In this document: positions 1-10,069 of the stretch, in pieces
Position numbering within the stretch: position 1 is the stretch's first letter
Layout of the letters: every line of letters begins with the position of its first letter
Assembly: GCA_964059195.1 (NCBI GenBank)
Contig: CAXKWD010000006.1
Span: 11,958,530 to 12,022,529 of the forward strand
Length of the DNA stretch: 64,000 nucleotides
Source: Ectobius pallidus
Taxonomy: Eukaryota > Arthropoda > Insecta > Blattodea > Ectobiidae
Direction of reading: 5' to 3'
Notes under the pieces: generated by a model
Seen by the model: the letters and a program-made list of their open reading frames with translations, nothing else
What the model was told of the DNA's origin: nothing
Databases searched by the model: none
Position numbers and translations under genes: made by a program

Positions 1-202
1 ATGACATCAATAGTTACTGAAATAGTAAGTTTAGAGTGTTTGAGAGTGAAACAAGTGCCTAGGCAGACAGGTTTACAAAGTATTATATAAACAGAATTCC
101 CAATGGTAGTTTTATATATAGAATTGCTAGATTTACCCAAATATAAGATGAAATAGGTATTTATCTTTACATTGTGAATTTCTGTCATATTGTAACTTAT
201 TA

Positions 203-926
203 CCATATTTATCTGAATATAAGCCGCAATTTTTTGCCTAGATTAAGCCCAGTGAAATACGCCTGCGGCTTAAAATCGCATACCAGTGTTTTAGGCAAGT
301 ATGGTCAAAATGAGCACAATATTGCCGGTTGATCTACCGTGGCTGGTTCCCCTCCTCCAAGCACCGCCACTTATCGATTATCTCGAATCTCCAGAAATAT
401 CGAAAATACATCGATTTTAATTGAAGCATCGTAGAAAATACTTAAAACTGTGTAAGCAAGTGATGTTCATTTTATGATATATGTTTTGCGTATTTTGTCA
501 TTTTGGATAGCAGTATTGCGTGTATTATGAGTTGCTCAGAAGTAAGAAAATGCCGTAACATATGGGAATGCAAATAATGTTAATTTTAAACTAATGGTAA
601 CTGAAAGTGCAGTATATGAAAAATAGAAAATCACACAAAATTCAACACTGAAAGTCATATGAAGTTACGGATTTCTTTTTTCTTTTCCTTCAGTTTTATT
701 TAACAATATTAAATAAATTAGAATTTCATAATTTAAGTCAGCTGATACTTTCTTTTTCTTATTTCAGGCCTATTTCAGCTAACAAATGTGTTACTCTAAT
801 ATTATGAAAATGAGGCAGTTAATTTTTTTACTTTGGAGTTAATTTTATTTTTTTCCCCTTTACTTTACTGTAAAAAAGGCAGGTATGGCTTAAATTCAGG
901 GGTGGCTTATATTTGGATAAATTCGG
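203..926. mobile_element. TA-flanked TIR element (MITE-like)
   Basis: Both ends carry an imperfect terminal inverted repeat reading CCATATTTATCTGAATATAA on the left and its complement, with a few changes, on the right (the motif TATAAGCC faces inward from both ends). TA dinucleotides flank both ends (201-202 and 927-928), as expected for a Tc1/mariner-type insertion. No coding potential is visible, so it is a non-autonomous element. Its termini resemble those of the element at 7778-8393, which suggests one superfamily. Confidence 0.6.
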
Positions 927-1155
927 TAATAAAAGGGGTTATGAATGATATTCGTGGTAGGGGCCTCACTCCTTGATGTAGGTTTCATGAAAATAATGAT
1001 CATTGTCGAGTGAGTGTATGGTATGCACCAGGCCCAGTTCCCTTAATATATTAACTTATTTCTTCAGCCTGATCGTGAAATAATTATGTTGGCAAGCTAT
1101 CAAAACTAACCTAACTATTATAGGTGAAAAGCAATGGTTAGTCCAGTATTGCTTT

Positions 1156-1538
1156 CTGGTACCCTATGATCCCCAGGTGGGGCGAAGGGGCCTCCAATGG
1201 AGGTTTCATTACCTATACTAATTTGGATATGCTTATTTTCCGAGAGAGGGTAGAGTGACAGGTGGTAAGCCCATCGCCTCGCAACCCCCCTCTGGAAACT
1301 AAGCATTTCTTGGACGTGAAAGGGCCGAGAAATTTTGTCCAGAGGCTCTAATTTAGGCTTGGAGTTCTTTTACGTGCCGTAAATCTACGACACGGGACCC
1401 CCAGCTTAAAGTCCCTCCCGGAGGACTCCGTGCCCAGGATTTTTACGTCCTGAAAAATCCATCGACCGCGGCCGGGTTTGATCCCGCGCCCTGCGGATCT
1501 AGAGGCGGGCACGCTACCTCTAGACCACCGCGGCCGAC
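1156..1538 (-). mobile_element. tRNA-derived SINE with 13-bp TSD
   Basis: Read on the minus strand, the element begins at 1538 with a tRNA-like head (about 1440-1538). It has an A-box-like stretch around GGTCTAGAGGTAGCGTG and a B-box-like GGGATCAAACCC, followed by about 280 bp of unrelated body. The 13-bp sequence CCAGTATTGCTTT occurs immediately on both sides (1143-1155 and 1539-1551). This is a perfect target-site duplication and fixes both boundaries. The clean duplication suggests a fairly recent insertion. There is no protein-coding capacity; mobility would depend on a partner LINE. Confidence 0.85.
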
Positions 1539-2176
1539 CCAGTATTGCTTTATAACAATTTTGTTTGGCACCTAACTCCCCAAACATTAACCATAACAAT
1601 AACAAGAAATATAAATAATTTTAGTAAAGGCACTCTTAAACTGAATTCCACGTCATAAGTCATAATTGAACCAGAGTTTCCAAAAATCTTAAAAGAAAGG
1701 TAAACTAAATAAATGCAATTTAAAAATAAAATTAATTGTAAGAGTTTTCAGTCATTAAATTTTACATGCGGCATGAGTCGTTTAAACTACCACAGTGATG
1801 TCATGTGAGAGAGAAGGAAAACACGAGTTTTTTTCAAATGCCTCTTGTGTTAATTGTTGTTAACAGGGCCCATATTTTGATGACATGTCATCTTTTAACT
1901 AGAACATCATAGACGTTGCCCACTAGTGCAGATATTCTGATCATGACTCATAGATTATAAAAATGGCAATTTTTAGGGTCATTTTTGGTCATTTTCCCAC
2001 ATTGTTAATCTTTAGGTATTTTTTAAAAACTTAATGTCATTATTTGGTAATTTTTTTGGCCATTTTATGTTTTCTTCCCCTCCATTTCATATTTCTAGGC
2101 AGCTAGGTAGCTAGGTAGCTTTTTAATTTAAAGTCATTATCTTCTCATTTTGTGTTGTTTCTTGCATTATATAGAG

Positions 2177-2641
2177 CAGTGATTCTCAAAGTGGGGTCCG
2201 CAGGCGGTTTAAGAAGAAATAGGATATCCCGTAATTTTCTCAAATTACATATCTTCTAAAGCAGCTTCACTGTTCACATTAAGGAGTAAACTCTGTTTGT
2301 TACCATTGATAGTATTATTTTGTCTATTGATTTTAATACATTTGAATCAAAGTATTTATTTAGTTTTTTTTCCTTCCAAACCCAGAAGGGCAGTGGCGGA
2401 CGCAGGGGGGGGGGATAGGGGGATTACATCCCCCCCCCGAAATTTGAAAAAAGTACTCTAAATGGCCAGTTTTATAAACTAATTGCATATGTAAGTTGAT
2501 TAAATTTTTTTTAGTATTCTTTCTACCTATTCAAATCCCCCCCCCCTGAAAAAAATTTCTGCGTCCGCCACTGCAGAAGGGGTCCACGAAATTTTAATTT
2601 TTTTCAAGGGGTCCGCGGACTGAAAAGTTTGGGAACCACTG
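2177..2641. mobile_element. hAT MITE (CAGTGATTCTCAAAG ends), middle shell
   Basis: The terminal inverted repeats read CAGTGATTCTCAAAG and, inverted, CAGTGGTTCCCAAAC. A perfect 8-bp duplication ATATAGAG lies at 2169-2176 and 2642-2649. Sub-terminal GGGGTCCGC motifs face each other. Removing the inner insertion and one copy of its duplication leaves about 274 bp, a typical non-autonomous hAT. It has no coding capacity. Confidence 0.85.
2391..2573. mobile_element. hAT MITE (CAGTGGCGGACGCAG ends), inner shell
   Basis: This is a 183-bp element with inverted ends CAGTGGCGGACGCAG, inner poly-G/poly-C tracts, and a perfect 8-bp duplication CAGAAGGG at 2383-2390 and 2574-2581. Two further copies of the family lie at 49083-49445, one inserted into the other. 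It has no coding capacity and depended on a hAT transposase supplied elsewhere. Confidence 0.9.
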
Positions 2642-2975
2642 ATATAGAGTGTTTGTGCATTTACTTAATTCAATAGCCTGCTATCGGAACTCTAAATAAG
2701 TTTAAATAAATAAATCTATTATAAATTTAATTTGTGTGTAGAAAGACGGTGTTTGCTGTTTTGCATTTAACCGTAGTAATTAACTAAAACTTATAATTGG
2801 GTTGCAACATAAATGTAGAGTAGACACAAATCTGATGAATAAAATAGTACTTTCATACAAATTTTTGGGTCTTTTTGTTTAGTTATTGGGTCATTTTTTT
2901 GTATCTGTACAGTCTTTTTATAGCGCATTTTTTTAAGTATTTTTAGGTCACCAAAATCTGGGCCCTGGTTATTGA

Positions 2976-3391
2976 CAATGGCAGATATGTATAAAAGTGA
3001 GCATAAAATGAGAGTTTATACTTGCTGAGAACTGTAGTTAAGTTTGACTTCATAAAGTTTTACCTGTTCTACATATTAAACACGAACTAAAAAATATGAG
3101 AAATTGCGCGATCACTGCCGTAACAATTGAATCGGTGATTTTTCCAGTTTTTCGAGTAATGCAAAGCCATCTGGGTATGTATTTCGCTGTCGTGATATAC
3201 AAATACAGACAGCGGTGTGCATTGTGAAGAAATAATTCAATTCATGCATACATATTATGCAGCGTGTAAGTAAACTGTTCAAGAGTTTCTTGAGAAAATT
3301 CTGTGTATATACCTGTATATTAGCATGGACATCATTCAAAATTAATACCGGTACTTTTGTATATTTATTTCTATATTAAGTTCTAGATGAT
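2976..3391. other. unassigned AT-rich stretch
   Basis: I see no recognisable domain, inverted repeat or target duplication here. A short minus-strand open frame at 3112-3339 has no family features and is probably chance. Confidence 0.5.
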
Positions 3392-3619
3392 TCAAAATAG
3401 CTTAGGAAGCTTCGGGCCAATATGAAATGCCAGCGGAGAGAGAGACTGATCAAAGAAAGCCAATTGGTATTTCCAAAATTGTGTTTTCTTCAAACAAAAC
3501 CTCTTTTTAAAGTCATTGTCAATATAGAATTTAAATGGATTCATCATGTTTCGCAAATAACACTGTGGGGCACGATTTTGTTCTAATACCTGGCTCAGAT
3601 CCTCAAAATAACTGGCCAT
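3392..3619 (-). pseudogene. Harbinger (HARBI1-like) transposase N-terminal fragment
   Basis: The 75-codon minus-strand frame contains a central segment, LRNMMNPFKFYIDNDFKKRF. It resembles the segment near the N-terminus of HARBI1/Harbinger nucleases, where an arginine-rich stretch is followed by NPF, an acidic D/N-rich patch and F(R/K)xxF. None of the DDE catalytic residues is present, so this is only an exon-sized scrap. The adjoining 3640-3860 region repeats AAGTACGACTTATT-like motifs in both orientations and may be an end of the same element. I infer a dead transposase fragment; the match is short and from memory. Confidence 0.45.
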
Positions 3620-4114
3620 GGTTCTGGCTTAAACTGAAATAAGTCAGGGCCCTTGACTTGATAAAGTACGACTTATTTCGACAAATAAGTTGTACTTTAG
3701 TGATTGTGAATAGCAGTAAGCTCGACTTTGTCAATTCTCACTTTATAAAGTAACTACATCATAAGTACGACTTGTTTGTGCAGAAACTCAACTTAAGACG
3801 AGATTAAAGTTCGACTTGGATATAAGTATGACTTATTGCAACTATGAATAACGGCCTAAGTTTCCCTTAACACATTTTTCTAACCCCCTAGATCCATCTA
3901 CCTACAACCCTTTCTCTCACTTCCAACTCCGTTGCTTTGGGCATTGCGATACATTCCAGACCTGCTCTTCATTATTGAATTTAAGCACTAAATTGTAATG
4001 ATTTTAATGCCCTGTAGCATACACATTTTACATCATAGAGCAAAAATCTCCTAAGAATAAAAAGTTAAAAACGAAAGATAAAAGAATAATTACCAGTGGA
4101 TGCAGTTTATTAAT

Positions 4115-4159
4115 CTCACGACGTTTCGACCCTCTCCTTCGGGTCTTCATCGGGTGACT
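4115..4159 (-). ncRNA. hammerhead ribozyme-like motif, left arm
   Basis: On the minus strand the order is stem I GTCAC, core CCGATGA, stem II GACCC/GGGTC, GAAA, a palindromic stem III ACGT, cleavage-type triplet GTC, then stem I return GTGAG. The canonical core is CUGANGA; here its second base is C rather than U, so activity is doubtful. It is identical to the right-arm copy. Confidence 0.55.
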
Positions 4160-4301
4160 GGACAAGACTTGGAGAAGATGTCGCCTCACCACCCCTCCAC
4201 TGGGATGCGATTTGCAAACATAGTAGGAACACGAGCTTCATGGGTAACAACGCACCCCAGTGGAGGGGTGGTGAGGCGACATCTTCTCCAAGTCTTGTCC
4301 A

Positions 4302-4345
4302 GTCACCCGATGAAGACCCGAAGGAGAGGGTCGAAACGTCGTGAG
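4302..4345 (+). ncRNA. hammerhead ribozyme-like motif, right arm
   Basis: Plus-strand mirror of the left-arm motif: GTCAC, CCGATGA, GACCC...GGGTC, GAAA, ACGT, GTC, GTGAG. Stem I pairs TCAC with GTGA and stem II pairs five bases. The same U-to-C change in the core is present in both arms, so it predates the inverted duplication. Confidence 0.55.
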
Positions 4346-4712
4346 ATTAATAAACTGCATCCACTGGTAATTATTCTTTTATCTTTCGTTTTTAACTTTT
4401 TATTCTGTGATATACAGTGGAAAACCGGACCATCATGCATAGTAAAAATCTCCTAATAAAAGTTGCTTGTCTATACACAGGTAAAATATTTCGGTGTTAT
4501 TCATTAACACCCTGTACATATTGTCACAGCATTTATGTCTTAATATACAGGGTGTTAATGAATAACACCGAAATATTTTATCTGTGTATAGAGGGGACAT
4601 AGACAAGCAACTTTTGTTAGGAGATTTTTGCTCTATGATGTAAAATGTGTATGCTACAGGGCATTAAAATCATTACAATTTAGTGCTTAAATTCAATAAT
4701 GAAGCAAAGTAG

Positions 4713-5480
4713 GGTTAACATTTTCATTAAATTGACTTCATGCCTTCTTAGTGATTGATAAAAACCTGATTCTTAATCATTCATGAACAGCCATATCATA
4801 ATTTAGTGTTTTCATAATCTGCAAAATTTACAGACTAATCACATGACTGGCTGCCAGTGCATTAGTTTTTTATTCATACCTACAGTGTTAACAACGAAAT
4901 TCATTTGTTTTGCATTCTTCAACTGTTAGAAGTCAGTGGCGGCCATGCCCGTGAGATTTTATGCTGTAACGGGAAAAATTGAATCCCTAGAGCAAAAATC
5001 TTCTAATAAAAGTTGCTTGTATATATCCCCTCTATACACAGGTAAAATATGTCCGTGTTATTCATTAACATTCTGGATACTGTGTTTGTTTTAATTATTA
5101 GCAATTGAAGAAACCTTCTCCTAGTCCCATTTTGAATCGAAGGAATTTCTGTCACATTTATTGTATTTTCACTGTGGTATCAAGTATAAGACTATCAACT
5201 CTATTTCTTTGTACTTCACAATCCTCTTACTGCTACCGCAGAGGTCAAGCCTGAGTCAGTTCCATTTTGTAACATCCCTCTTACCTCCAGAAAAATAATT
5301 TAAAAAAAAGTCCCTATGGACCACCTTCATTAATTGGGAAATACCGTTCATGTGGCAGTCCTTACAGAGACTTCTTTGAAGCTTAGAAAGTTAACCGTAT
5401 ACCAGGAATAACAGAAGCAGAACAGCAAATTGTCTGAGGGTCTGACTTACATGGTTATACAGTTAATATAAACAAGATGA
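4713..5480. other. unassigned, with one foldback fragment
   Basis: Only the 4985-5080 segment is recognisable: it repeats the inner arm of the 3970-4712 foldback (AAAAATCTTCTAATAAAAG and the following GTTATTCATTAACA). The remainder shows no domain or repeat structure I can identify. Confidence 0.5.
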
Positions 5481-6225
5481 AATAAAATCAGGTAAACTGA
5501 TGTAACAAAGTGCCAGAATGATTTTGTTTAATCAGTTATAATTATTGCAAATATAATATGCAGAAAATAAGTTTTATTTAAAATTGATTTTCAAGTTAAG
5601 CTCCAGATTAATTAATTAAGCAGTGCTTAAGGAAGAACAGATCGGTCTAGTTAAAAAAAAAAATCAGATTAAAATTGTCCAGCTTAGCAGAACTATACAG
5701 ATTTGTGATATTTTGATAATCGCACATAAAATTATCACATAAAATTTAAAAAAAAAAGTCAAATTGTCCGGCTTCGGGATTTGAACCAAGAACCTCCGGA
5801 ATGCAAGTCCGAGACATTACCATCTCAGGCATCTCGCTCAGTTTAACGGTTTAGTTTGATGAGAATATGTAAAGGAATAGTGTTATTTGTCATTGCTAAC
5901 TGTATTGCAATTTCCGAAGCTATATATGAAGACTCTAAAACAATTTGTTGTCATGATAACTGATTTGCATTTGACAAATTCTTTCTAATAAATTACTATA
6001 AAATAGGCACTAAATGGGGTATTACTCTGGTACCGGTCAACCGATTTGGTCGAATATCAATAGGCTTCTTCCCATGGGCGTTATAAATGTGTAGACCAAG
6101 TTTTATGGAAATTCGATAAAGCATATTTCAGTTTGCGCGTACAGACACATGGACAGACGGACAGACATTTTCCCATCCCGCACACAATTTCATAATGTAC
6201 GATACCGGCACTTAATAAATAAGGA
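5481..6225 (+). repeat. interspersed repeat family A, copy 1, with an embedded tRNA-like segment
   Basis: One end reads AAATCAGGTAAACTGATG then AAAGTGCCAGAATG; the other end carries the approximate inverse, CCGGCACTTA. Two more copies lie at 12971-14500 (same orientation) and 44365-45045 (inverted). Copies 1 and 2, but not clearly copy 3, contain a minus-strand tRNA-like segment (5760-5850 here) with a B-box-like GGTTCAAATCC, so a SINE may have been captured. A segment around 6020-6190 (GGTCAACCGATTTGGTCGAA) is conserved in all three. The class is undecided: SINE-LINE composite or MITE. Confidence 0.6.
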
Positions 6226-6242
6226 GGTTCTTCCTAAAATAA

Positions 6243-6509
6243 TTGGAAATGTATGAACTGACGAGCACTGACATTGCAAATCTTGTAAATGGTCATGAAA
6301 ATGAAGAAGAACCAAACACTAGAGAAGAGCACAAAGCAAACACGATGACACACAGTGAAGGATTAAGTGCATTGGAGTTGTTGCTAACTTCCGTGGCACA
6401 ACAGTTGGAGGCGAGAGATGTGGACATAATTGATATTTTATCATATTTCTTTGTTTTTCTACATCATCCAACATTTCCCCTTATGCAACCCCTCCCATGT
6501 CCCATTTAG
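6243..6509 (+). pseudogene. Tigger/pogo-like transposase C-terminal fragment
   Basis: The 88-codon frame has the layout of the acidic tail of Tigger/jerky-type (pogo) transposases: an ELTSTDIANLV segment, a glutamate-rich run (ENEEEPNTREEH), then MTHSEGLSALELLLTSVAQQ, matching the usual SHSEAL..LE..L helix. The DDE catalytic domain is absent and the last 20 residues look like read-through into non-coding DNA. It is best regarded as a decayed fragment; the assignment rests on remembered family pattern. Confidence 0.5.
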
Positions 6510-7159
6510 ATCAGATAATTGAGACACTGCTTTTATGCGTATGGGTTCAATTCAGACAAATTACTGTCACTATATTTCTAGTCATGACAGGTTGTTACTA
6601 CATTTTTTTTCCTTAAATTTCCATTCTTTCTTTCTTATTTTTTTAAAACTTACCACAGCAAGCTTGCATATTGCAAATGACAATGCATTTTGTTACTAAA
6701 CCTAGCTAAGACTAAAGGTGGATCACCTAAAGGAACTACGTCCTTGTCTGTCCTTCAAGATTTTATAGATTGCATTTACTTCATTCCTTTTAAGATGAGG
6801 CTATTGTTATGAAAGACATTCTTTAAAGCTCTCTGTTGTTCCCAAAGGGAATGAGGACATTCTTCTGAATATGAATTGTATCTTGTGACTATTGTAGATA
6901 AACAGAATTAAAATATGTATGCATTTCAAGACTGTTGTTGTATAAACTGAAAATTTAGATCCTAAGAGCAATATAAGGAAGGTTGCACATAGCTGGAAGT
7001 TACTTTCTTGTACCGTTCTCTCAAAGGTCAGAATAGCAATTATGTAGACTATAATTTTTATTATATTATATAGGTCGGTACAGGTATTTTCTATAATATA
7101 TTTGAATAACGTGAAAACAGTTCTATAATTTTCACTAATAATATAATCAATAGTATTCT
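6510..7159. other. unassigned stretch
   Basis: AT-rich sequence without a recognisable domain. The 138-codon minus-strand frame at 6807-7223 is a hydrophobic translation of AT-rich DNA, and its first part lies in the neighbouring mariner element. Confidence 0.5.
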
Positions 7160-7161
7160 TA

Positions 7162-7636
7162 TGAGGCGCATCCAGAAAGTAAATTTCCCTGGGACTGTTT
7201 ACAGAAACAAAACACAATTTCATGAAAATATTTATTGCAACATATACAACAAACGTTCAGCTATTTTTCAACATAATCGCCACCGGAATTGAGACATTTG
7301 CCATACCGTGTGACCAACTTTTTAATGCTTGTGTCGTACAAGTCTGCTGCCTGGGATTTGAAGCACTGTGTGACAACCATCTCTGTCATTTCTTGAGGTG
7401 TAGGAAAAGATGAAAATCACTGGGAACGAGATTCGGGCTGTAGTGTAGATTTTTAAACACCTCCCAGCAAGTCTCCCACAGAAGTTCGGCACACAGTATG
7501 GCAAATGTATCAGTTCCGGTGGCGAATATGTTGAAAAATAGCTGAACACTTGCTGCATCTGTTGCAATAAATATTTAATGAAATGTGTTTTGTTTCTGTA
7601 AACAGTCCTAAGGAAACTTACTCTGGATGCACCTTG
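7162..7636. mobile_element. foldback mariner derivative
   Basis: The two halves are near-mirror images. Ends read GGCGCATCCAGAAAGTAAA and, inverted, GGTGCATCCAGAGTAAG; TA lies on both sides (7160-7161, 7637-7638). Each half carries, pointing outward, the remains of a mariner transposase 3' end and the shared stretch ACTGTTTACAGAAACAAAAC. It therefore looks like two copies of the element's 3' half joined head to head. The same architecture recurs at 48169-48854, a sibling copy. Confidence 0.75.
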
Positions 7637-7777
7637 TATACTAATTTTATAGCAGTCAAGAAATATGTAAATATCAGTTGTTGTTACTCATTAGATCTTT
7701 GAAATGTTTCATTCTTTGTAAATGTCAGTTTATTTCTAAGTTCAGGAATCAGAATTGGTTATGAACCAAAGAACATA

Positions 7778-8393
7778 CCGTATTTTACAGACTATAAGAT
7801 ACTCCTGGCCATAAGACGCACCTTGATTTTAGAATGGAAATTTGAAGGAAAAGAAATTTAATTCGATTCTAAACAACAAATTTTAAAGGGAATAATGTAC
7901 GTCATTGCATAAACAAATTGTAACCTTGTAAATCACTTCTAACTTTAAACCTGTGTTGTTCGGAAATTTCTTTTGTACAGGCGGCATAACGTGAATTTTA
8001 ACTACCGAACTGATTTCTCATGGAAGACTGAAAATACTTTTACACCCTCTAACCCTCAGTTCATCATACCCTTAGTTCATGTATAACGGGGCAAGGCTGT
8101 TGAGAGGTCATTTGTCTTCATTTAAACCACCCGACGGAGACAACTCCTTTCATATAAAAGAACTCAACATTCCTTTCATTTCGCATTGTATACCTACATT
8201 TTACGATTGTGACAATGCACTAATGTACAGTCTGTGCCAAAATTTGTATCTATCTTATTGTTTATAACACCTTGTTTATGTAGGTATTGCGAAAATATTT
8301 TCCATGTTTTTAATTTTTTCGTGTAGACGCACCCAACTTTCAAGGCTCTGTTTTCAAGGTAAAAAAGTGTGTCTTATGGTCCGTAAAATATGG
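7778..8393. mobile_element. TA-flanked TIR element
   Basis: Inverted ends read CCGTATTTTACAGACTATAA on the left and the complement of CCATATTTTACGGACCATAA on the right, flanked by TA at 7776-7777 and 8394-8395. About 616 bp with no domain. Related in its termini to 203-926. Confidence 0.75.
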
Positions 8394-8594
8394 TACTTCT
8401 GTAGGCATTTCTGCCCTGTGGCTTGTAAATATATTCAGGAAACAAAACAGCATGCAAATTTCACTGACTTCCTATTGTAAGACTATGTATAAGCCTAGTT
8501 AGAAAATTCACCCAATTGGTCGATAGCCCCATTGTAATTCTCGGCAATCAGAGTGATCTTGAAATTCATTTTCGTATTTACAGGATTAAAAGTA

Positions 8595-9080
8595 CGAGGG
8601 AGAGTCAACAATTATCTGATCTTTTCATAAAACACTTAATTTACTTCAAAAATACAGTATGATTTTCTCATGTTTTTTCAATGTAGCCTCCCTTCTTTGT
8701 AATACACTTGATCCAGCAGTCCACAAGCTTGTGTATATTCCTGCCGAAAACAAGGTTTTCAGTTGGTTGCAAAGCTATTGATGCATCGCTTCATATACTG
8801 GAAAATTACATTGTTGACTAACAAACTTAAACCAGCAATTCACAGCAAACGATGAGGTCTTTTGTCACAGAAAGTGTCGCTATTGCACGATAATGCCCGC
8901 CCTCCCACGGCTCGACTCACCCTTGAAACCATCCAGTTGGGTTTCGAGGTGCTGGAACATCCACATTACAGTGCAAATCTTGCTCCGTTGGACTTTCATT
9001 TGTTTAGGCCACTGAAAGAAGCTTTGCGAGGTCAACGATTTTCCTCAGTCCGGGTAATTGTTGACTCTCCCTCAAAGGTT
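8595..9080. mobile_element. rearranged mariner remnant
   Basis: The left end is TA then CGAGGGAGAGTCAACAATTA; the right end carries the inverse, TAATTGTTGACTCTCCCTC, after which the boundary is eroded. Inside, the left part encodes on the minus strand a mariner C-terminus (residues resembling KLVDCWIKCITKKGGYIEK), while the right part encodes transposase on the plus strand. Both coding pieces therefore point outward, an inverted arrangement no functional mariner has. Confidence 0.7.
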
Positions 9081-9089
9081 AAAAGTTAA
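8862..9089 (+). pseudogene. mariner transposase fragment (DD34D region)
   Basis: The 75-codon frame opens a few residues before LLHDNARPPTARLTLE and continues to PHYSANLAPLDFHLFRPLKE. In mariner transposases the motif HDNARPH carries the second catalytic aspartate, and the D of APSDFHLF is the third, 34 residues on; both are present here. The N-terminal helix-turn-helix and first catalytic D are missing and the tail runs into the right inverted repeat. This is a non-functional remnant within 8595-9080. Confidence 0.8.
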
Positions 9090-9312
9090 ACCGATTGCAG
9101 ATTTTAATTTACTACCTTAAAATACAAGAATGAAACAAAGCCTATTTTGATAAAAATGGTAGATAGTCCATTTAAATTCACAATCTTTCAATTTGACAGA
9201 AATTTTTTCTTCCTTATTGTGAATTTTGTCTTTGAGCACATCAATAAGTAATTTTGATAAAGTTTTATTGCTTTGAATAAGATCATTGGATCTCTCTTCA
9301 TGTTATGAAGTA

Positions 9313-9643
9313 CAGTAGAGTCCCGCTATTCCAAACTAATTAGCGGGATTACGGAATAGGCAGATTTCATGAATAATATCAACATATTGACTTGTTAAGG
9401 CATAAATTAAGTGCGGGGAATTGTATAAATGGAGTTGACATGTGCTGTAAGTAACCAGCTTTCATTCCATTTTGGTTTCAGGCGTTTTCATCAAGCTTAG
9501 GTTGTATGTATGTCTCTATTTAACTTCTTTGTATAACAATAAATGTATGTTTTTTCATGAACGTCTTTTTAATTTCACCTGTTTTTGAGTTTAAAAAATC
9601 GGTATTTTTTCTGAACTCTGTTCGGAATAGCGGGACTCTACTG
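9313..9643. mobile_element. pogo/Tigger-like MITE
   Basis: Near-perfect inverted ends CAGTAGAGTCCCGCTATTCC, flanked by TA (9311-9312, 9644-9645). The CAGTA(G/C)A start is the usual pogo/Tigger terminus. 331 bp, no coding capacity. Confidence 0.85.
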
Positions 9644-9666
9644 TATTAACATAAAATCTCCAACTA

Positions 9667-9874
9667 CAGTACAACTCTAACTATCCGGATTGCTTTGAGG
9701 CCATATTTAATTGGGTTTTGCAGCAGCGAGCATTGAGAAACCCTCCTTCAGGGCTGATTATTTGCAAAAAGGCAAAGCTTTTAGCTGACAAAATTGATAT
9801 TTTCTTCTTGATTTATCCAATTATCCGGATATTTGGTTACCGGTTCTAATTAATCCGTAATTGGAGTTCTATTG
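9667..9874. mobile_element. second pogo-like MITE
   Basis: Starts CAGTACAACTCTAACTATCC after TA (9665-9666) and ends with the decayed inverse, AATTGGAGTTCTATTG, before TA (9875-9876). It lies only about 20 bp after the previous MITE. No coding capacity. Confidence 0.7.
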
Positions 9875-10069
9875 TAACTTAATAATTGATGTAACATTAC
9901 TTAAGTCAAGAAAACATTTCAGAAGTAATGGATTTCCACAGTTGTTGCCTGTGTACTTTCAGGGCAATGATCTGTTCTGTTTGTATTGAATTAATATTAA
10001 TAACAGTATCCATTCCAATTTTTTAGGATGCCTTAGTTTTTCAGAAGTTATTTTTGTGTAAGTAAATAC

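Larger units (their letters stand above)
1864..2967. mobile_element. hAT-like non-autonomous element, outer shell of a three-level nest
   Basis: The ends are CAGGGCCCATATTTTGATG on the left and its near inverse (AAAATCTGGGCCCTG) on the right. The flanking octamers GTTGTTAA (1856-1863) and GTTATTGA (2968-2975) match at 6 of 8 positions and probably are a decayed 8-bp hAT duplication. The interior is AT-rich, repeats GGTCATTTT-like motifs and has no open frame. The 17.4-23.6 kb and 41.8-45.3 kb elements have related GGGCCC termini. Confidence 0.65.
4054..4405. repeat. inverted repeat with about 155-bp arms carrying hammerhead-like motifs (Penelope-type terminal repeat?)
   Basis: The left arm (4054-4209) and right arm (4251-4405) are almost exact reverse complements around a 41-bp spacer. 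Each arm contains a hammerhead-ribozyme-like motif reading outward. Such motifs in terminal repeats are known from Penelope-like retroelements, so I infer two inverted terminal-repeat copies of such an element with the body lost. A 118-codon open frame that reads straight through the palindrome is an accident of symmetry. Confidence 0.65.
3970..4712. repeat. foldback repeat (outer) interrupted by an inserted palindrome
   Basis: An arm at about 3970-4052 (including GCATACACATTTTACATC) returns inverted at about 4616-4712. A second inverted pair at about 4445-4535 and 4548-4632 contains GGTGTTATTCATTAACACC. The outer foldback is split by the palindrome at 4054-4405; AAAAATCTCCTAA occurs on both sides of that insert, a likely target duplication. 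A partial third copy of the inner arm lies at about 4985-5080. No coding capacity is seen. Confidence 0.7.

Noticed and set aside
1348..1605. 85-codon minus-strand frame
   Set aside because: It translates the tRNA-like head of the SINE at 1156-1538.
4100..4456. 118-codon open frame at 4.1-4.5 kb
   Set aside because: It reads through both arms of a palindrome, so its length follows from sequence symmetry.
5760..5850. Possible tRNA gene on the minus strand
   Set aside because: B-box-like only; it recurs with changes at 14100-14180 inside the same repeat family, so it is repeat-derived.
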